From positions 1-16,863 of the forward strand of contig NZ_JXTE01000111.1 of assembly GCF_000972385.1 (NCBI RefSeq): a stretch of 16,863 nt of DNA, read 5' to 3'. The notes under the pieces were generated by a model. That model saw nothing but the letters and a program-made list of their open reading frames with translations, did no database searches and was not told where the DNA came from. This stretch comes from Streptomyces sp. WM6386 (GTDB lineage: Bacteria; Actinomycetota; Actinomycetes; Streptomycetales; Streptomycetaceae). Positions 1 to 8,059 of this stretch are shown one piece after another. Made by a program: the position numbers and the translations under genes. The first letter of the stretch is position 1. Every line of letters begins with the position of its first letter.

Positions 1-1
1 G

Positions 2-172
2 GACCCGGACCCGACCCCCACGACCTCGGCCCCCACGGACCCGGCCCCCAGCGATCCGCCGCCCTCGACGTCCGAGCCGGACCCGACGCCGACGGATCCC
101 ACCCCGTCCGACCCGGCGAGCCCGTCGCCCCCGCCCAGCGACAGCGGCGACCCGAGCCCGTCCACGTCGTAG
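2..172 (+). CDS. C-terminal tail of an unidentified Pro/Thr/Ser/Asp-rich protein (partial)
   Basis: The frame is open from the left edge to a TAG stop. It encodes 56 residues made almost only of Pro, Asp, Thr, Ser, Ala and Glu, with repeated D-P and P-T/S units, and ends in SPSTS. Such low-complexity tails are typical of extracytoplasmic linkers or C-terminal ends of actinobacterial membrane and cell-wall proteins. No folded domain is visible in this fragment, so no function can be given. The start lies outside the window. Frame choice rests on the composition and the clean stop just before an inverted-repeat element. The gene is convergent with the cysteine-rich gene at 377-1228. Confidence 0.6.
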   Translation, partial: DPDPTPTTSAPTDPAPSDPPPSTSEPDPTPTDPTPSDPASPSPPPSDSGDPSPSTS

Positions 173-180
173 CCGTGGGC

Positions 181-380
181 CTAGGGCCCTTCCGACGGAT
201 CTTCGCGGCGTCGCGACGCCCGGCACGCACTGCCCCACTGCCTGAAGGGCGTGGGGGGACCCTCAGCCGCACGGGGCGAAGGGCCAGGTGGCTCCGCCAC
301 ATGACCCTCCACCCCGCACGGCGATCGCACGCACCGGACGCCGCTCCTCGGCCCACGCTGATCCGTCAGAAGGGGCCTAG
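181..380. mobile_element. 200-bp CTAG-bounded inverted-repeat (MITE-like) element
   Basis: Positions 181-201 and 360-380 form 21-bp terminal inverted repeats that match at 19 of 21 positions. Both begin CTAGG and end in GACGGATC when read inward. No transposase or credible coding frame lies between them. The interior holds a perfect 14-bp palindrome (207-220) and a small stem (288-292 with 296-300). Two terminal repeats, small size and no coding capacity fit a MITE or the remnant of an insertion sequence; some IS5-related elements target CTA-containing sites. The CTAG tetramers may be target duplication or part of the repeat, since CTAG is palindromic. The flanks outside also resemble each other (GTGGG on both sides). 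A long-range bidirectional terminator between convergent genes is the alternative. Confidence 0.5.
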
Positions 381-1228
381 CCCACAGGGTCGGCCGGATG
401 CGGTGCCAGCAGCGGGAGCTGGGAGGCCAGCCGCTCCTCGCACAGCTCGACCAGCCGGTCGTAGCCCGCCTTGCCCATCAGCTCGGTCAGCTCCGGCCGG
501 TAGGAGACGTACACCGGGTCGCCCGCACCGTGCGCCGAGGTCGCCGATGTGCACCACCAGTGCAGATCGTGGCCGCCCGGACCCCAGCCGCGGCGGTCGT
601 ACTCACCGATCGACACCTGGAGCACCCGGGTGTCGTCGGGCCGGTCGATCCACTCGTACGTCCGTCGCACCGGCAGCTGCCAGCAGACGTCCGGCTTGGT
701 CTCCAGCGGCTCCCGGCCCTCCTTGAGCGCCAGGATGTGCAGCGAGCAGCCCGCGCCGCCGGCGAAGCCGGGCCGGTTCTGGAAGATGCACGAGCCCTGG
801 TAGGGGCGGGTCTGGCGGTCGCCGTCCTCGTCCTCCGAGATCCAGCCGCCCTCCGTGCCCTCGTCGTGGAACTGCCAGATCTCCGGAGTGAGCCTGGCCA
901 CATGCCCGGCGACCCGCTTCTCGTCGTCCTCGTCGGAGAAGTGGGCGCCCAGAGTGCAGCACCCGTCGGCCGCGCGGCCCGGCTGGATGCCCTGGCAACC
1001 GCTGCCGAAGATGCAGTTCCAGCGAGATGTCAGCCATGTCAGATCGCACCGGAAGATCTGCTCGTCGTCCGCCGGATCAGGGAACTCCACCCACGCGCGC
1101 GCGAAGTCGAGCCCCTTCTCGTCGGCTGCCGGGGCCTGCTTCGACTTCTTCGGTGACTTCACCGGCGACTTCGCCTGCGAAGAACCGCTGGAAGATTTGT
1201 CGGTCTTCGCCTTTTTCGTCTTTGGCAC
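377..1228 (-). CDS. Cysteine-rich, probable metal-binding conserved protein
   Basis: A 283-aa protein starting with GTG at 1228. Residues 1-39 are a low-complexity Lys/Ser/Pro tail with SPVK and SPKK units. The folded part has eight cysteines at about residues 61, 72, 78, 90, 91, 147, 161 and 182, in contexts C-x10-C-x5-[20 protein letters not shown] and KPDVCWQLP. Paired cysteines followed by a C-x-LH motif and a C before a Pro resemble the zinc/iron-chelating cysteine-cluster families (YkgJ/DUF3109 type), so metal binding is inferred. The gene is divergent from the Ppx-like gene with 71 bp between starts, as I recall for M. tuberculosis Rv0495c and Rv0496. The GTG inside SPVKSP is a possible later start. 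The stop codon falls inside the right end of the 181-380 element. Confidence 0.8.
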   Translation of the reverse strand: MPKTKKAKTDKSSSGSSQAKSPVKSPKKSKQAPAADEKGLDFARAWVEFPDPADDEQIFRCDLTWLTSRWNCIFGSGCQGIQPGRAADGCCTLGAHFSDEDDEKRVAGHVARLTPEIWQFHDEGTEGGWISEDEDGDRQTRPYQGSCIFQNRPGFAGGAGCSLHILALKEGREPLETKPDVCWQLPVRRTYEWIDRPDDTRVLQVSIGEYDRRGWGPGGHDLHWWCTSATSAHGAGDPVYVSYRPELTELMGKAGYDRLVELCEERLASQLPLLAPHPADPVG

Positions 1229-1286
1229 GCGTCCAGGGTAAGACGCTTGGCAAGACTCCGACGACGGTCGCCCGCGCAGGTGGCAG

Positions 1287-1299
1287 TAGCGTTCCGTCC
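1287..1299 (+). promoter_or_regulatory. Candidate leaderless promoter of the Ppx-like gene (-10 TAGCGT)
   Basis: TAGCGT at 1287-1292 fits the TANNNT -10 class. It lies 7 nt before the ATG at 1300, so transcription would begin at or beside the start codon. No Shine-Dalgarno sequence lies within 12 nt of the ATG. I find no good -35 box at 17-19 bp spacing. Confidence 0.4.
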
Positions 1300-2241
1300 A
1301 TGAGACTCGGTGTCCTCGACGTGGGATCGAACACGGTGCATCTGCTGGTGGTGGATGCGCACCCGGGCGCGCGCCCGCTGCCCGCGCACTCGCACAAGGT
1401 GGAACTGCGCCTTGCCCAACTCCTCGACGAGGGCGGCGCGATCGGCCCCGAGGGTGTCGACAAACTCATCGGCGTCGTCAAGGAGGCCCTTCAGGCCGCC
1501 GAGGACAAGGGCGTCGAGGACCTGCTCCCGTTCGCCACCTCCGCGGTGCGCGAGGCCAGCAACGCCGACGAGGTCCTCGCGCGCGTGCACGCGGAGACCG
1601 GCGTCGAGCTCCAGGTCCTCACCGGCGCCGAGGAGGCCCGCCTCACCTTCCTCGCCGTCCGTCGCTGGTTCGGCTGGTCCGCCGGAAAGCTGCTGGTCCT
1701 CGACATCGGCGGCGGCTCCCTGGAGATCGCGTACGGCATCGACGAGGAGCCCGACGCGGCGGTCTCGCTGCCGCTGGGCGCGGGCCGTCTGACGGCGGGC
1801 TGGCTGCCCGGCGACCCTCCGGATCCCGAGGCCATACGGGCGCTACGACGTCATGTCCGCGCCCAGATCGCCCGCACCGTCGGCGAGTTCGCCCGCTTCG
1901 GCGCCCCCGACCACGTCGTCGCCACGTCCAAGACCTTCAAGCAGCTGGCCCGCCTCGCCGGTGCCGCCCGCTCCACCGAGGGCCTGTACGTCCAGCGCCA
2001 GCTGAAGCGGGAGTCCCTGGAGGCGTGGGTGCCACAGCTGGCGGGGATGACGGTGGCGCAGCGCTCCGAGCTGCCCGGGGTCTCGGAAGGCCGTGCGGGG
2101 CAGCTGCTCGCGGGCGCGATGGTGGCCGAGGGCGCGATGGACCTGTTCGGCGTGGAGAACCTGGAGGTCTGTCCGTGGGCGTTGCGGGAAGGGGTCATTC
2201 TGCGGCGACTTGATCACATGGGATCCGCTGTGGGCACCTGA
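1300..2241 (+). CDS. Ppx/GppA family phosphatase (exopolyphosphatase-like)
   Basis: A 313-aa protein of the acetate kinase/Hsp70-like ATPase superfamily. It would hydrolyse polyphosphate or guanosine pentaphosphate in the cytosol. Visible motifs: phosphate loop 1 ([14 protein letters not shown], near residues 5-18), the FATSAVREA segment, phosphate loop 2 ([12 protein letters not shown]) and PLGAGRLT. At about 310 residues it contains only the two catalytic lobes and lacks the C-terminal HD domain of the roughly 500-residue E. coli enzymes. It therefore belongs with the short actinobacterial Ppx1 type (as Rv0496). The ATG at 1300 is chosen because the family motif begins at residue 4, although the frame is open further upstream, antisense to the Cys-rich gene. 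Substrate preference cannot be read from the sequence. Confidence 0.92.
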   Translation: MRLGVLDVGSNTVHLLVVDAHPGARPLPAHSHKVELRLAQLLDEGGAIGPEGVDKLIGVVKEALQAAEDKGVEDLLPFATSAVREASNADEVLARVHAETGVELQVLTGAEEARLTFLAVRRWFGWSAGKLLVLDIGGGSLEIAYGIDEEPDAAVSLPLGAGRLTAGWLPGDPPDPEAIRALRRHVRAQIARTVGEFARFGAPDHVVATSKTFKQLARLAGAARSTEGLYVQRQLKRESLEAWVPQLAGMTVAQRSELPGVSEGRAGQLLAGAMVAEGAMDLFGVENLEVCPWALREGVILRRLDHMGSAVGT

Positions 2242-2310
2242 GGGGCGCGGGGAACCCGTACCTCCACACCCGCCTATGGCAATCGCCACAACGGCGAATA
2301 GGCGCCCCGC
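2242..2310 (+). repeat. Intergenic stem-loop element after the Ppx-like gene
   Basis: Directly after the stop codon, GGGGCGC (2242-2248) can pair with GCGCCCC (2302-2308). Alternatively CGCCTAT (2271-2277) pairs with ATAGGCG (2298-2304). The opening GGGGCGCGGGGAAC resembles a short sequence I remember as very frequent in Streptomyces intergenic regions. It probably acts as a factor-independent 3' end or a stabilising RNA structure for the upstream gene. Confidence 0.5.
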
Positions 2311-2330
2311 ACCCCACCCACCGCAACCCT

Positions 2331-2343
2331 TAGGCTGACCCCC
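2331..2343 (+). promoter_or_regulatory. Candidate leaderless promoter (-10 TAGGCT)
   Basis: TAGGCT at 2331-2336 matches the TAGNNT form of the Streptomyces -10 box and lies exactly 7 nt before the GTG at 2344. The upstream 12 nt contain no Shine-Dalgarno sequence. Both points favour a leaderless transcript. No convincing -35 box is visible. Confidence 0.45.
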
Positions 2344-3168
2344 GTGGCAGAACCAGTCGTACGGATCCCGGATGCGAAGGTCGCGCTCTCCACGGCCTCC
2401 GTGTACCCGGAGTCCACGGCGACGGCCTTCGAGATCGCCGCGCGCCTCGGATACGACGGTGTCGAGGTCATGGTGTGGACCGACCCGGTGAGCCAGGACA
2501 TCGAAGCCCTGCGCCGCCTCTCCGACTACCACCAGATCCCGATCCTCGCCGTACACGCCCCGTGCCTGCTCATCACCCAGCGCGTGTGGTCCACCGACCC
2601 CTGGGTCAAGCTCCAGCGCGCCCAGGCGGCCGCCGAGAAGCTCGGGGCGTCCACGGTCGTCGTCCACCCGCCGTTCCGCTGGCAGCGTCAGTACGCCCGC
2701 GACTTCGTGAGCGGTATCTGGCGCATGGCGAACGAGACGGACGTCCGCTTCGCCGTCGAGAACATGTACCCCTGGCGCTACCGCGACCGCGAGATGCTCG
2801 CGTACGCCCCCGACTGGGACGTGACGAAGGAGGACTACCGTCACTTCACGATCGATCTCAGTCATTCGGCCACGGCCCGTTCCGACGCGATGCAACTGGT
2901 CGACCGCATGGGAGACCGCCTCGGCCACGTCCACCTCGCCGACGGCCGGGGCTCGGCCAAGGACGAGCACCTCGTCCCCGGCCGCGGCACGCAGCCCTGC
3001 GCCGAGCTGCTGGAGCGTCTCGCCCTGACCGGCTTCGACGGCCATGTCGTCATCGAGGTCAACACCCGGCGTGCGATGTCCAGCGCCGAACGTGAGGCCG
3101 ATCTGGCGGAGGCCCTGGCCTTCACGCGGCTGCATCTGGCCTCCGCCGTGAAGGTGCCGCGGCCATGA
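2344..3168 (+). CDS. Sugar phosphate isomerase/epimerase-like TIM-barrel protein
   Basis: A 274-aa protein of the xylose isomerase-like/AP endonuclease 2 TIM-barrel superfamily. Acidic and histidine residues at strand ends form the expected metal site: E41 (GVEVM), H71 (AVHAP), H108 (VVHPPF), E139 (AVENMY), D171 and H174 (DLSHS), H197 (GHVHLAD) and E238 (VIEVN). The reaction is unknown; sugar isomerisation/epimerisation and endonuclease activity both occur in this fold. It starts with GTG and has no Shine-Dalgarno sequence. Its stop overlaps the start of the TetR gene by 4 bp (ATGA), so the two are translationally coupled. A related gene follows ppx1 in mycobacteria (Rv0498, from memory), which suggests an old conserved neighbourhood. 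Confidence 0.85.
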   Translation: MAEPVVRIPDAKVALSTASVYPESTATAFEIAARLGYDGVEVMVWTDPVSQDIEALRRLSDYHQIPILAVHAPCLLITQRVWSTDPWVKLQRAQAAAEKLGASTVVVHPPFRWQRQYARDFVSGIWRMANETDVRFAVENMYPWRYRDREMLAYAPDWDVTKEDYRHFTIDLSHSATARSDAMQLVDRMGDRLGHVHLADGRGSAKDEHLVPGRGTQPCAELLERLALTGFDGHVVIEVNTRRAMSSAEREADLAEALAFTRLHLASAVKVPRP

Positions 3169-3770
3169 CCGGCGTCACCTCGCGGAAGCGGGGCCGCCCC
3201 CCTGGGACGGAATCGGCCGACACCCGCGACCGCATCCTGACCGCGGCCCGCGAGGAGTTCTCCGAGCGGGGTTACGAGAAGACCTCGGTGCGCGGCATCG
3301 CCAAGGCGGCGGGGGTCGACTCGGCCCTGGTCCACCACTACTTCGGCACCAAGGAACAGGTCTTCGAGGCGGCCGTCGAGGTCGCCTTCACGCCGGCCCT
3401 GAAGGTGCGGGACGTGGTCCTCGACGGTCCCCTCGAGGATGTCGGCGAGCGCATGACCCGCTTCATCTTCGGGCTCTGGGAGAACCCGGTGACCCGTAAG
3501 CCGCTGCTCGCGATCATCCGGTCCGCGGTGAACAACGAGGCCGCGGCGACCGTCTTCCGCCGTCTCGTCGCCACGCAGCTGATGCGCCGGATCGCCGGCG
3601 AGCTCGACACCCCGGACGCGGAACTGCGCGCCGAGCTCGCTGCCGCGCAGCTGGTGGGGGTCGCGATGATGCGGTACGTGATCAGGATCGAGCCGGTTGC
3701 CTCGGCGGACGTGGAGCAGATCATCGCGCGGGTGGCGCCGGTGGTGCAGGGGCATCTGACGAACCCGTGA
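3165..3770 (+). CDS. TetR/AcrR family transcriptional regulator
   Basis: A 201-aa protein. The N-terminal helix-turn-helix (about residues 21-66) has the standard TetR pattern: [26 protein letters not shown], then [20 protein letters not shown]. The rest is the variable helical ligand and dimerisation domain, which gives no clue to the inducer. The start overlaps the TIM-barrel gene stop by 4 bp (ATGA), so the protein is made from the same transcript. It probably represses its own operon or the ilvD promoter downstream, where a 6-bp-arm palindrome lies at 3804-3820. Neither target is shown by the sequence alone. A basic stretch of about 10 residues (RKRGRPPG) precedes the domain, as in many actinobacterial TetR proteins. 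Confidence 0.92.
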   Translation: MTGVTSRKRGRPPGTESADTRDRILTAAREEFSERGYEKTSVRGIAKAAGVDSALVHHYFGTKEQVFEAAVEVAFTPALKVRDVVLDGPLEDVGERMTRFIFGLWENPVTRKPLLAIIRSAVNNEAAATVFRRLVATQLMRRIAGELDTPDAELRAELAAAQLVGVAMMRYVIRIEPVASADVEQIIARVAPVVQGHLTNP

Positions 3771-3803
3771 GCGCCTTGTGAGGTGAGACGGCCGTCCCGT
3801 ATT

Positions 3804-3820
3804 GCGGACGTAGTGTCCGC
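3804..3820. promoter_or_regulatory. Inverted repeat upstream of ilvD (possible operator)
   Basis: GCGGAC (3804-3809) and GTCCGC (3815-3820) are perfect 6-bp arms with a 5-bp spacer, in the 110-bp gap between the TetR gene and ilvD. TAGTGT (3811-3816) inside it and TACGCT (3838-3843) just downstream both fit a -10 box, so a bound protein would cover the promoter. The adjacent TetR protein is the obvious candidate, by position only. Confidence 0.4.
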
Positions 3821-3880
3821 CCCCTGGATGACCGGCGTACGCTCGACAGCAGCCCTACCTGTCTGAAGGAGCGAGCGACG

Positions 3881-5734
3881 ATGCCCGAGCTGAGGTCCCG
3901 CACAGTCACCCACGGCCGCAACATGGCGGGCGCACGCGCCCTTATGCGCGCCTCCGGTGTACCCGGTGCGGACATCGGCCGCAAGCCGATCATCGCGGTC
4001 GCCAACAGCTTCACCGAGTTCGTGCCGGGTCACACCCACCTCCAGCCGGTCGGCCGGATCGTCAGCGAGGCGATCGTCGAGGCCGGCGGCATCCCGCGCG
4101 AGTTCAACACCATCGCGGTGGACGACGGCATCGCGATGGGCCACGGCGGCATGCTGTACTCCCTGCCCTCCCGCGACCTCATCGCGGACTCGGTCGAGTA
4201 CATGGTCGAGGCCCACTGCGCCGACGCCCTGATCTGCATCTCCAACTGCGACAAGATCACGCCGGGCATGCTGAATGCGGCCCTGCGCCTGAACATCCCC
4301 ACGGTCTTCGTCTCCGGCGGCCCGATGGAGTCCGGCCGGGCCACGCTGGTCGACGGCTCGGTCCGGACGCTCGACCTGGTCGACGCGATGTCCGACGCCG
4401 TGAACGACAAGATCTCCGATGAGGACATGCTCCGCATCGAGGAGAACGCCTGTCCGACCTGCGGCTCCTGTTCCGGCATGTTCACGGCCAACTCGATGAA
4501 CTGCCTGACCGAGGCCATCGGCCTCTCGCTCCCGGGCAACGGCTCGACCCTGGCCACGCACACGGCCCGGCGCCGGCTGTACGAGGACGCGGCCCGCACG
4601 GTCATGGACATCACCCGCCGCTACTACGAGCAGGACGACGAGACGGTCCTGCCGCGCTCGATCGCCTCCTTCGCGGCCTTCGAGAACGCCATGGCCCTCG
4701 ACATCGCCATGGGCGGCTCGACCAACACGATCCTGCACCTGCTGGCGGCGGCCCAGGAGGCGGGCGTCCCCTTCGGCCTGGAGGAGATCAACGAGGTCTC
4801 CCGCCGGGTGCCGTGCCTGGCGAAGGTGGCCCCGAACGTCGCGAAGAACCGCACGTACTACATGGAGGACGTGCACCGCGCCGGCGGCATCCCCGCCCTG
4901 CTGGGCGAACTGCACCGCGCGGGCCTGCTGCGGGAGGACGTCCACTCGGTCCACAGCCCGTCCCTGGCGGACTGGCTGAAGACGTGGGACGTCCGCGGCG
5001 GCTCCCCGTCGCCCGAGGCGGTGGACCTGTGGCATGCGGCCCCGGGCTGCGTCCGCTCGTCGGAGGCCTTCTCCCAGTCGGAGCGCTGGGACACGCTGGA
5101 CCAGGACGCCGAGGGCGGCTGCATCCGCAGCGCCGAGCACGCGTACTCCAAGGACGGCGGCCTGGCCGTCCTCAAGGGCAACCTCGCGGTCGACGGCTGT
5201 GTGGTGAAGACGGCCGGCGTCGACGAGTCCATCTGGACCTTCGAGGGCCCGGCGGTCGTCTGCGAGTCCCAGGAAGAGGCCGTCCAGAAGATCCTGACCC
5301 AGCAGGTCAAGGAGGGCGACGTCGTCGTCATCCGCTACGAGGGCCCCAAGGGCGGCCCCGGCATGCAGGAGATGCTCTACCCGACCTCGTACCTCAAGGG
5401 CCGCGGCCTCGGAAAGGTCTGCGCCCTGGTCACCGACGGCCGTTTCTCCGGCGGCACCTCCGGTCTGTCGATCGGCCACGCTTCCCCCGAGGCGGCGGCC
5501 GGCGGCACGATCGCGCTCGTCGAGGACGGCGACCGCATCCGCATCGACATCCCCAACCGCACCATCGAACTCCTCGTCGACGACGCCGAACTGGTCCGCC
5601 GTGACGCGGCGCTGGGCGGGGTGTACGCCCCGAAGAACCGCGAGCGCAAGGTGTCGGCGGCGCTGCGGGCCTACGCGGCGATGGCGACGAGCGCGGACAA
5701 GGGCGCCGTGCGGGACGTCTCGAAGCTGGGCTGA
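3881..5734 (+). CDS. ilvD: Dihydroxy-acid dehydratase
   Basis: A 617-aa IlvD/Edd family enzyme. It dehydrates 2,3-dihydroxy-isovalerate and 2,3-dihydroxy-3-methylvalerate to the 2-keto acids, the shared penultimate step of valine and isoleucine synthesis (and leucine precursor supply). Key motifs are present: D81 in [11 protein letters not shown]123 in [26 protein letters not shown] (about residues 191-206) with the cluster cysteines, and [17 protein letters not shown] near the C-terminus. The length is that of the long E. coli-like form rather than the ~560-aa form. GAAGGAG ends 10 nt before the ATG and supports the start. It stands alone, with a strong terminator directly after it, so it is probably monocistronic. 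Confidence 0.97.
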   Translation: MPELRSRTVTHGRNMAGARALMRASGVPGADIGRKPIIAVANSFTEFVPGHTHLQPVGRIVSEAIVEAGGIPREFNTIAVDDGIAMGHGGMLYSLPSRDLIADSVEYMVEAHCADALICISNCDKITPGMLNAALRLNIPTVFVSGGPMESGRATLVDGSVRTLDLVDAMSDAVNDKISDEDMLRIEENACPTCGSCSGMFTANSMNCLTEAIGLSLPGNGSTLATHTARRRLYEDAARTVMDITRRYYEQDDETVLPRSIASFAAFENAMALDIAMGGSTNTILHLLAAAQEAGVPFGLEEINEVSRRVPCLAKVAPNVAKNRTYYMEDVHRAGGIPALLGELHRAGLLREDVHSVHSPSLADWLKTWDVRGGSPSPEAVDLWHAAPGCVRSSEAFSQSERWDTLDQDAEGGCIRSAEHAYSKDGGLAVLKGNLAVDGCVVKTAGVDESIWTFEGPAVVCESQEEAVQKILTQQVKEGDVVVIRYEGPKGGPGMQEMLYPTSYLKGRGLGKVCALVTDGRFSGGTSGLSIGHASPEAAAGGTIALVEDGDRIRIDIPNRTIELLVDDAELVRRDAALGGVYAPKNRERKVSAALRAYAAMATSADKGAVRDVSKLG

Positions 5735-5754
5735 GCCTCAGGGTTCTGCCACGG

Positions 5755-5782
5755 GGGCCGCCTCTTCGGAGGCGGCCCTTTT
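5755..5782 (+). terminator. Intrinsic terminator of ilvD with UUCG tetraloop
   Basis: A perfect 10-bp stem (GGGCCGCCTC at 5755-5764 with GAGGCGGCCC at 5769-5778) is closed by a TTCG loop and followed by TTTT. A C-UUCG-G loop is exceptionally stable. It lies 20 bp after the ilvD stop and also ends the convergent kinase gene region. Confidence 0.92.
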
Positions 5783-5786
5783 CGTG

Positions 5787-7880
5787 TCACCAGGTCGAGG
5801 GGGTGCGGGCGTCCACGGAGAAGACGGTGCCGTCGGGGGCGGAGGCGTAGATGTGGGCGTTGGTGATGATGGGGTCGGGCAGTGCGGGTGGCACCCGGTC
5901 CGCGTTCGCGCCGAGTCGCGGGGACGTCTGTCCGAGCAGGGCCCCGTCGGCGGCGGACACAGCGAGCAGTCGCCCGTCGGGGGCAGTGACGTACACGTGG
6001 TCACCGTCGGCGACCGGCGTCGATCCGCGGGGCACGGCTGTCTCGAGCTGCCACAGCCGTTTCCCCGTGCCCAGATCGAACGCCTCCAGCGAACCACCAG
6101 CGGCCAGGAGGTAGACGCGGTCTCCGTGCACACCGGCGTGGACGCCCTCGCGGGCGACAGGCAGAGCCACCCGGCGGGACTTCTTGGACTCCGGGGTATA
6201 GCGGACCACCGCGACCGTGTCGTAGTACACCGTGTCGAGGGAGAGAAAGTAGACGGACCCGTCGCCGGAGCCCACGGGTTGGAGTCCTCCATCCAAACGT
6301 GCCGCCCAGCGCACGTCACCCGTGCCCGGATCCACGCCGGAGATCCGTGTGCTCGATCCGTCCTCGGACATGGTCGTCGCGTACATCAACGGATCACCCG
6401 CGAACGAGGCGAGATACGGGGACTTCTGGCCCGTCATCCGCCGGCTCCACCGGGTGTCCCCCGATGCGGAGTCCACACCGGTGAGGCGTCCGTCGGCATG
6501 GCCGAGCAGAAGCATGCCGTCGGCGTACCTCATGCTGGTGTGCGTGGGCAGGCCCCGCTCCCAGCGTGTCTTTCCCGACTCGGGATCGAGCGCCTCCACT
6601 CGTTGTTCCTCGTCCGTGGTGACCTGCACGAGTCCACCTGAAAGGACAGGGGGGTCGACCCTGCGAGCCTTGGCGACGGAGCGGTGCCACAGCAGGGTGC
6701 CGTCGGAGGGCGAGAGGGCGTATACGTCGCCGGGCTGGGCGCAGAGCAACTTCCCGTCGCCGTAGGAACAATGGGGTGCGCCGGCGTCCGCAGACACCGG
6801 ACTCGCCTCCCACGTGCCGGAACCGGGCGACGACGTCGTGGGGCTGGCGCTCGACGCCGGGCGACTGTCGTCGGGGAGCAGCTGCATCGAGGCGAAAACG
6901 CCTCCCGCGACCAACCCGACTGCCCCGACCAGCACAGCCGACCGCTTGCGGAAACGCGCGGCGGGCCGTTGCCCGGGCCCGTCGGCGCGCTGTTCCGGTC
7001 CGGGTTCGTCGCCGGTCCGCTGCGCCGGTATGAACGCCTGAGTGTCGTACGAAGCCGCCACCGACCGCAGTTCCCGCATCAACTCATCGGGAGTGGGCCG
7101 GTCTTCGGGCTCCTTGGCGAGACACCGCACGATGAGCGGCGCGAGATTCCCCGGTACGCCGGTCAGGTCGGGCTCGTCGTGTACGACCTGGTAGGCGACG
7201 ACGTACGGACTGTCGGAGTCGAACGGCCCCCGCCCCGTGGCCGCGTGCACCAGCACGGAACCCAGAGCGAAGATGTCGGCGGCCGACCCGACCTCCCTCG
7301 GCCTGCGGAACTGCTCGGGCGCCATGAAGGGCGGCGTGCCGATCAACTTTCCGGTCTCGGTGCGCAGTTCACTGTCCTTTGGCCGAGAAATGCCGAAGTC
7401 GATGACCTTCGGCCCGTCCTCGGCCAGCAGCACATTGCTCGGCTTGAGATCCCGGTGCACCACGCCGACCCTGTGAATGTCGCGCAGTGCCTCGGCCAGT
7501 CCGGCCATGAGCCGGCGCAACTGGGCAGGAGGCATGGGCCCGTTCCGCTTCACCTCGTCGGCGAGTGTCGGCCCGGGAATGAACAGCGTGGCCATCCAGG
7601 GCCGTTCGGCCTCCGGATCGGCGTCGACGACGGGCGCGGTAAAGGCACCACTCACCCGCCGAGCCGCGGCGACCTCCTGCCGGAACCGACCCCTGAACTC
7701 AGGGTCCTTGGCGAATTCGGCATGTACGACCTTCACCGCCAGTGTCATCCCGGAAGCGCTCTGTGCGCGATGCACGACGCCCATTCCGCCGGAACCGAGG
7801 CGGGACTCCAACTGGTAGTGGCCGGCGTACTCGGGAAGTTCCGCTTCCGCGCCCGCTCCGGTGTTGTGCTGTGGCGCCAT
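5787..7880 (-). CDS. Membrane Ser/Thr protein kinase with extracytoplasmic PQQ-type beta-propeller
   Basis: A 697-aa protein. Residues 21-272 are a Hanks-type kinase domain with all catalytic elements: glycine loop GSGGMG (29-34), AVK with K50, HRDLKPSN with D144, DFG (161-163), the APE element (187-189) and R261. A linker of about 40 residues leads to one transmembrane helix (about 314-331), then a Ser/Pro/Thr linker. The remaining ~340 residues contain about seven PQQ-like blades of the type x-V-x-A-L-D-x-x-S/T-G-x-x-x-W, predicted to fold outside the membrane as a beta-propeller. Mycobacterial PknD has a similar layout, with a different propeller. The sensor probably binds a cell-surface ligand. 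The gene is divergent from the SH3b operon with 179 bp between starts, which suggests shared control. Confidence 0.93.
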   Translation of the reverse strand: MAPQHNTGAGAEAELPEYAGHYQLESRLGSGGMGVVHRAQSASGMTLAVKVVHAEFAKDPEFRGRFRQEVAAARRVSGAFTAPVVDADPEAERPWMATLFIPGPTLADEVKRNGPMPPAQLRRLMAGLAEALRDIHRVGVVHRDLKPSNVLLAEDGPKVIDFGISRPKDSELRTETGKLIGTPPFMAPEQFRRPREVGSAADIFALGSVLVHAATGRGPFDSDSPYVVAYQVVHDEPDLTGVPGNLAPLIVRCLAKEPEDRPTPDELMRELRSVAASYDTQAFIPAQRTGDEPGPEQRADGPGQRPAARFRKRSAVLVGAVGLVAGGVFASMQLLPDDSRPASSASPTTSSPGSGTWEASPVSADAGAPHCSYGDGKLLCAQPGDVYALSPSDGTLLWHRSVAKARRVDPPVLSGGLVQVTTDEEQRVEALDPESGKTRWERGLPTHTSMRYADGMLLLGHADGRLTGVDSASGDTRWSRRMTGQKSPYLASFAGDPLMYATTMSEDGSSTRISGVDPGTGDVRWAARLDGGLQPVGSGDGSVYFLSLDTVYYDTVAVVRYTPESKKSRRVALPVAREGVHAGVHGDRVYLLAAGGSLEAFDLGTGKRLWQLETAVPRGSTPVADGDHVYVTAPDGRLLAVSAADGALLGQTSPRLGANADRVPPALPDPIITNAHIYASAPDGTVFSVDARTPSTW

Positions 7881-7922
7881 GGAACCACCCCCGTGCTGTT
7901 CGTCCGCGCGCGCGACGCACGG

Positions 7923-7967
7923 AGCCTAGTCGATGACTCGTACGAGACAGAGGCGGCTTGCTAGTCT
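7923..7967. promoter_or_regulatory. Divergent promoter region of the kinase gene and the SH3b operon
   Basis: On the minus strand TAGGCT (7928-7923) is a candidate -10 box placed about 43 bp before the kinase ATG. On the plus strand TAGTCT (7962-7967) is a candidate -10 box for the SH3b operon. Between them CTCGTACGAG (7937-7946) is a perfect 10-bp palindrome, well placed to act on both directions. No good -35 hexamers are seen, so these assignments are weak. Confidence 0.35.
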
Positions 7968-8001
7968 CCGTGCGCGAGTTGCGCACATGTGTTTCATGGC
8001 G

Positions 8002-8016
8002 TGATTCAGGGAATCA
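8002..8016. promoter_or_regulatory. Short inverted repeat upstream of the SH3b operon
   Basis: TGATTC (8002-8007) and GAATCA (8011-8016) are perfect arms with a 3-bp centre. The site lies 3 bp before the longer dyad at 8019-8043 and downstream of the candidate -10 box, so it could be an operator or part of a structured leader RNA. Confidence 0.35.
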
Positions 8017-8018
8017 AC

Positions 8019-8043
8019 GGACCCCATGGGAGTCATGGGGTCC
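8019..8043 (+). promoter_or_regulatory. 10-bp-arm dyad immediately before the ribosome binding site
   Basis: GGACCCCATG (8019-8028) and CATGGGGTCC (8034-8043) are perfect complements with a 5-nt loop GGAGT. The ribosome binding site GGGGGAGG (8047-8054) begins 3 nt after the stem. As RNA this hairpin would sit against the initiation site; as DNA it is a candidate operator. Confidence 0.6.
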
Positions 8044-8059
8044 AACGGGGGAGGCCTTC

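Noticed and set aside
1027..1299. Upstream extension of the Ppx-like protein by 91 codons
   Set aside because: The extension is Arg/Ser/Pro-rich, antisense to the Cys-rich gene, and the family's first motif begins at residue 4 from the ATG at 1300.
3338..5479. A 713-codon open frame on the minus strand
   Set aside because: It lies antisense to the TetR gene and ilvD, has the repetitive Arg/Gly/Val/Asp composition of a third-position GC shadow and contains no recognisable motif, while ilvD is certain.
6684..7964. A 426-codon plus-strand frame across the kinase gene
   Set aside because: It is antisense to intact kinase motifs and shows no family features; composition is typical of a shadow frame.
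8010..8034. ECF sigma factor-type promoter (GGAAT, 16 bp, GTC) before the SH3b operon
   Set aside because: The match is short, falls inside the two dyads and would leave under 20 nt of leader; too weak to list against the TANNNT box at 7962.
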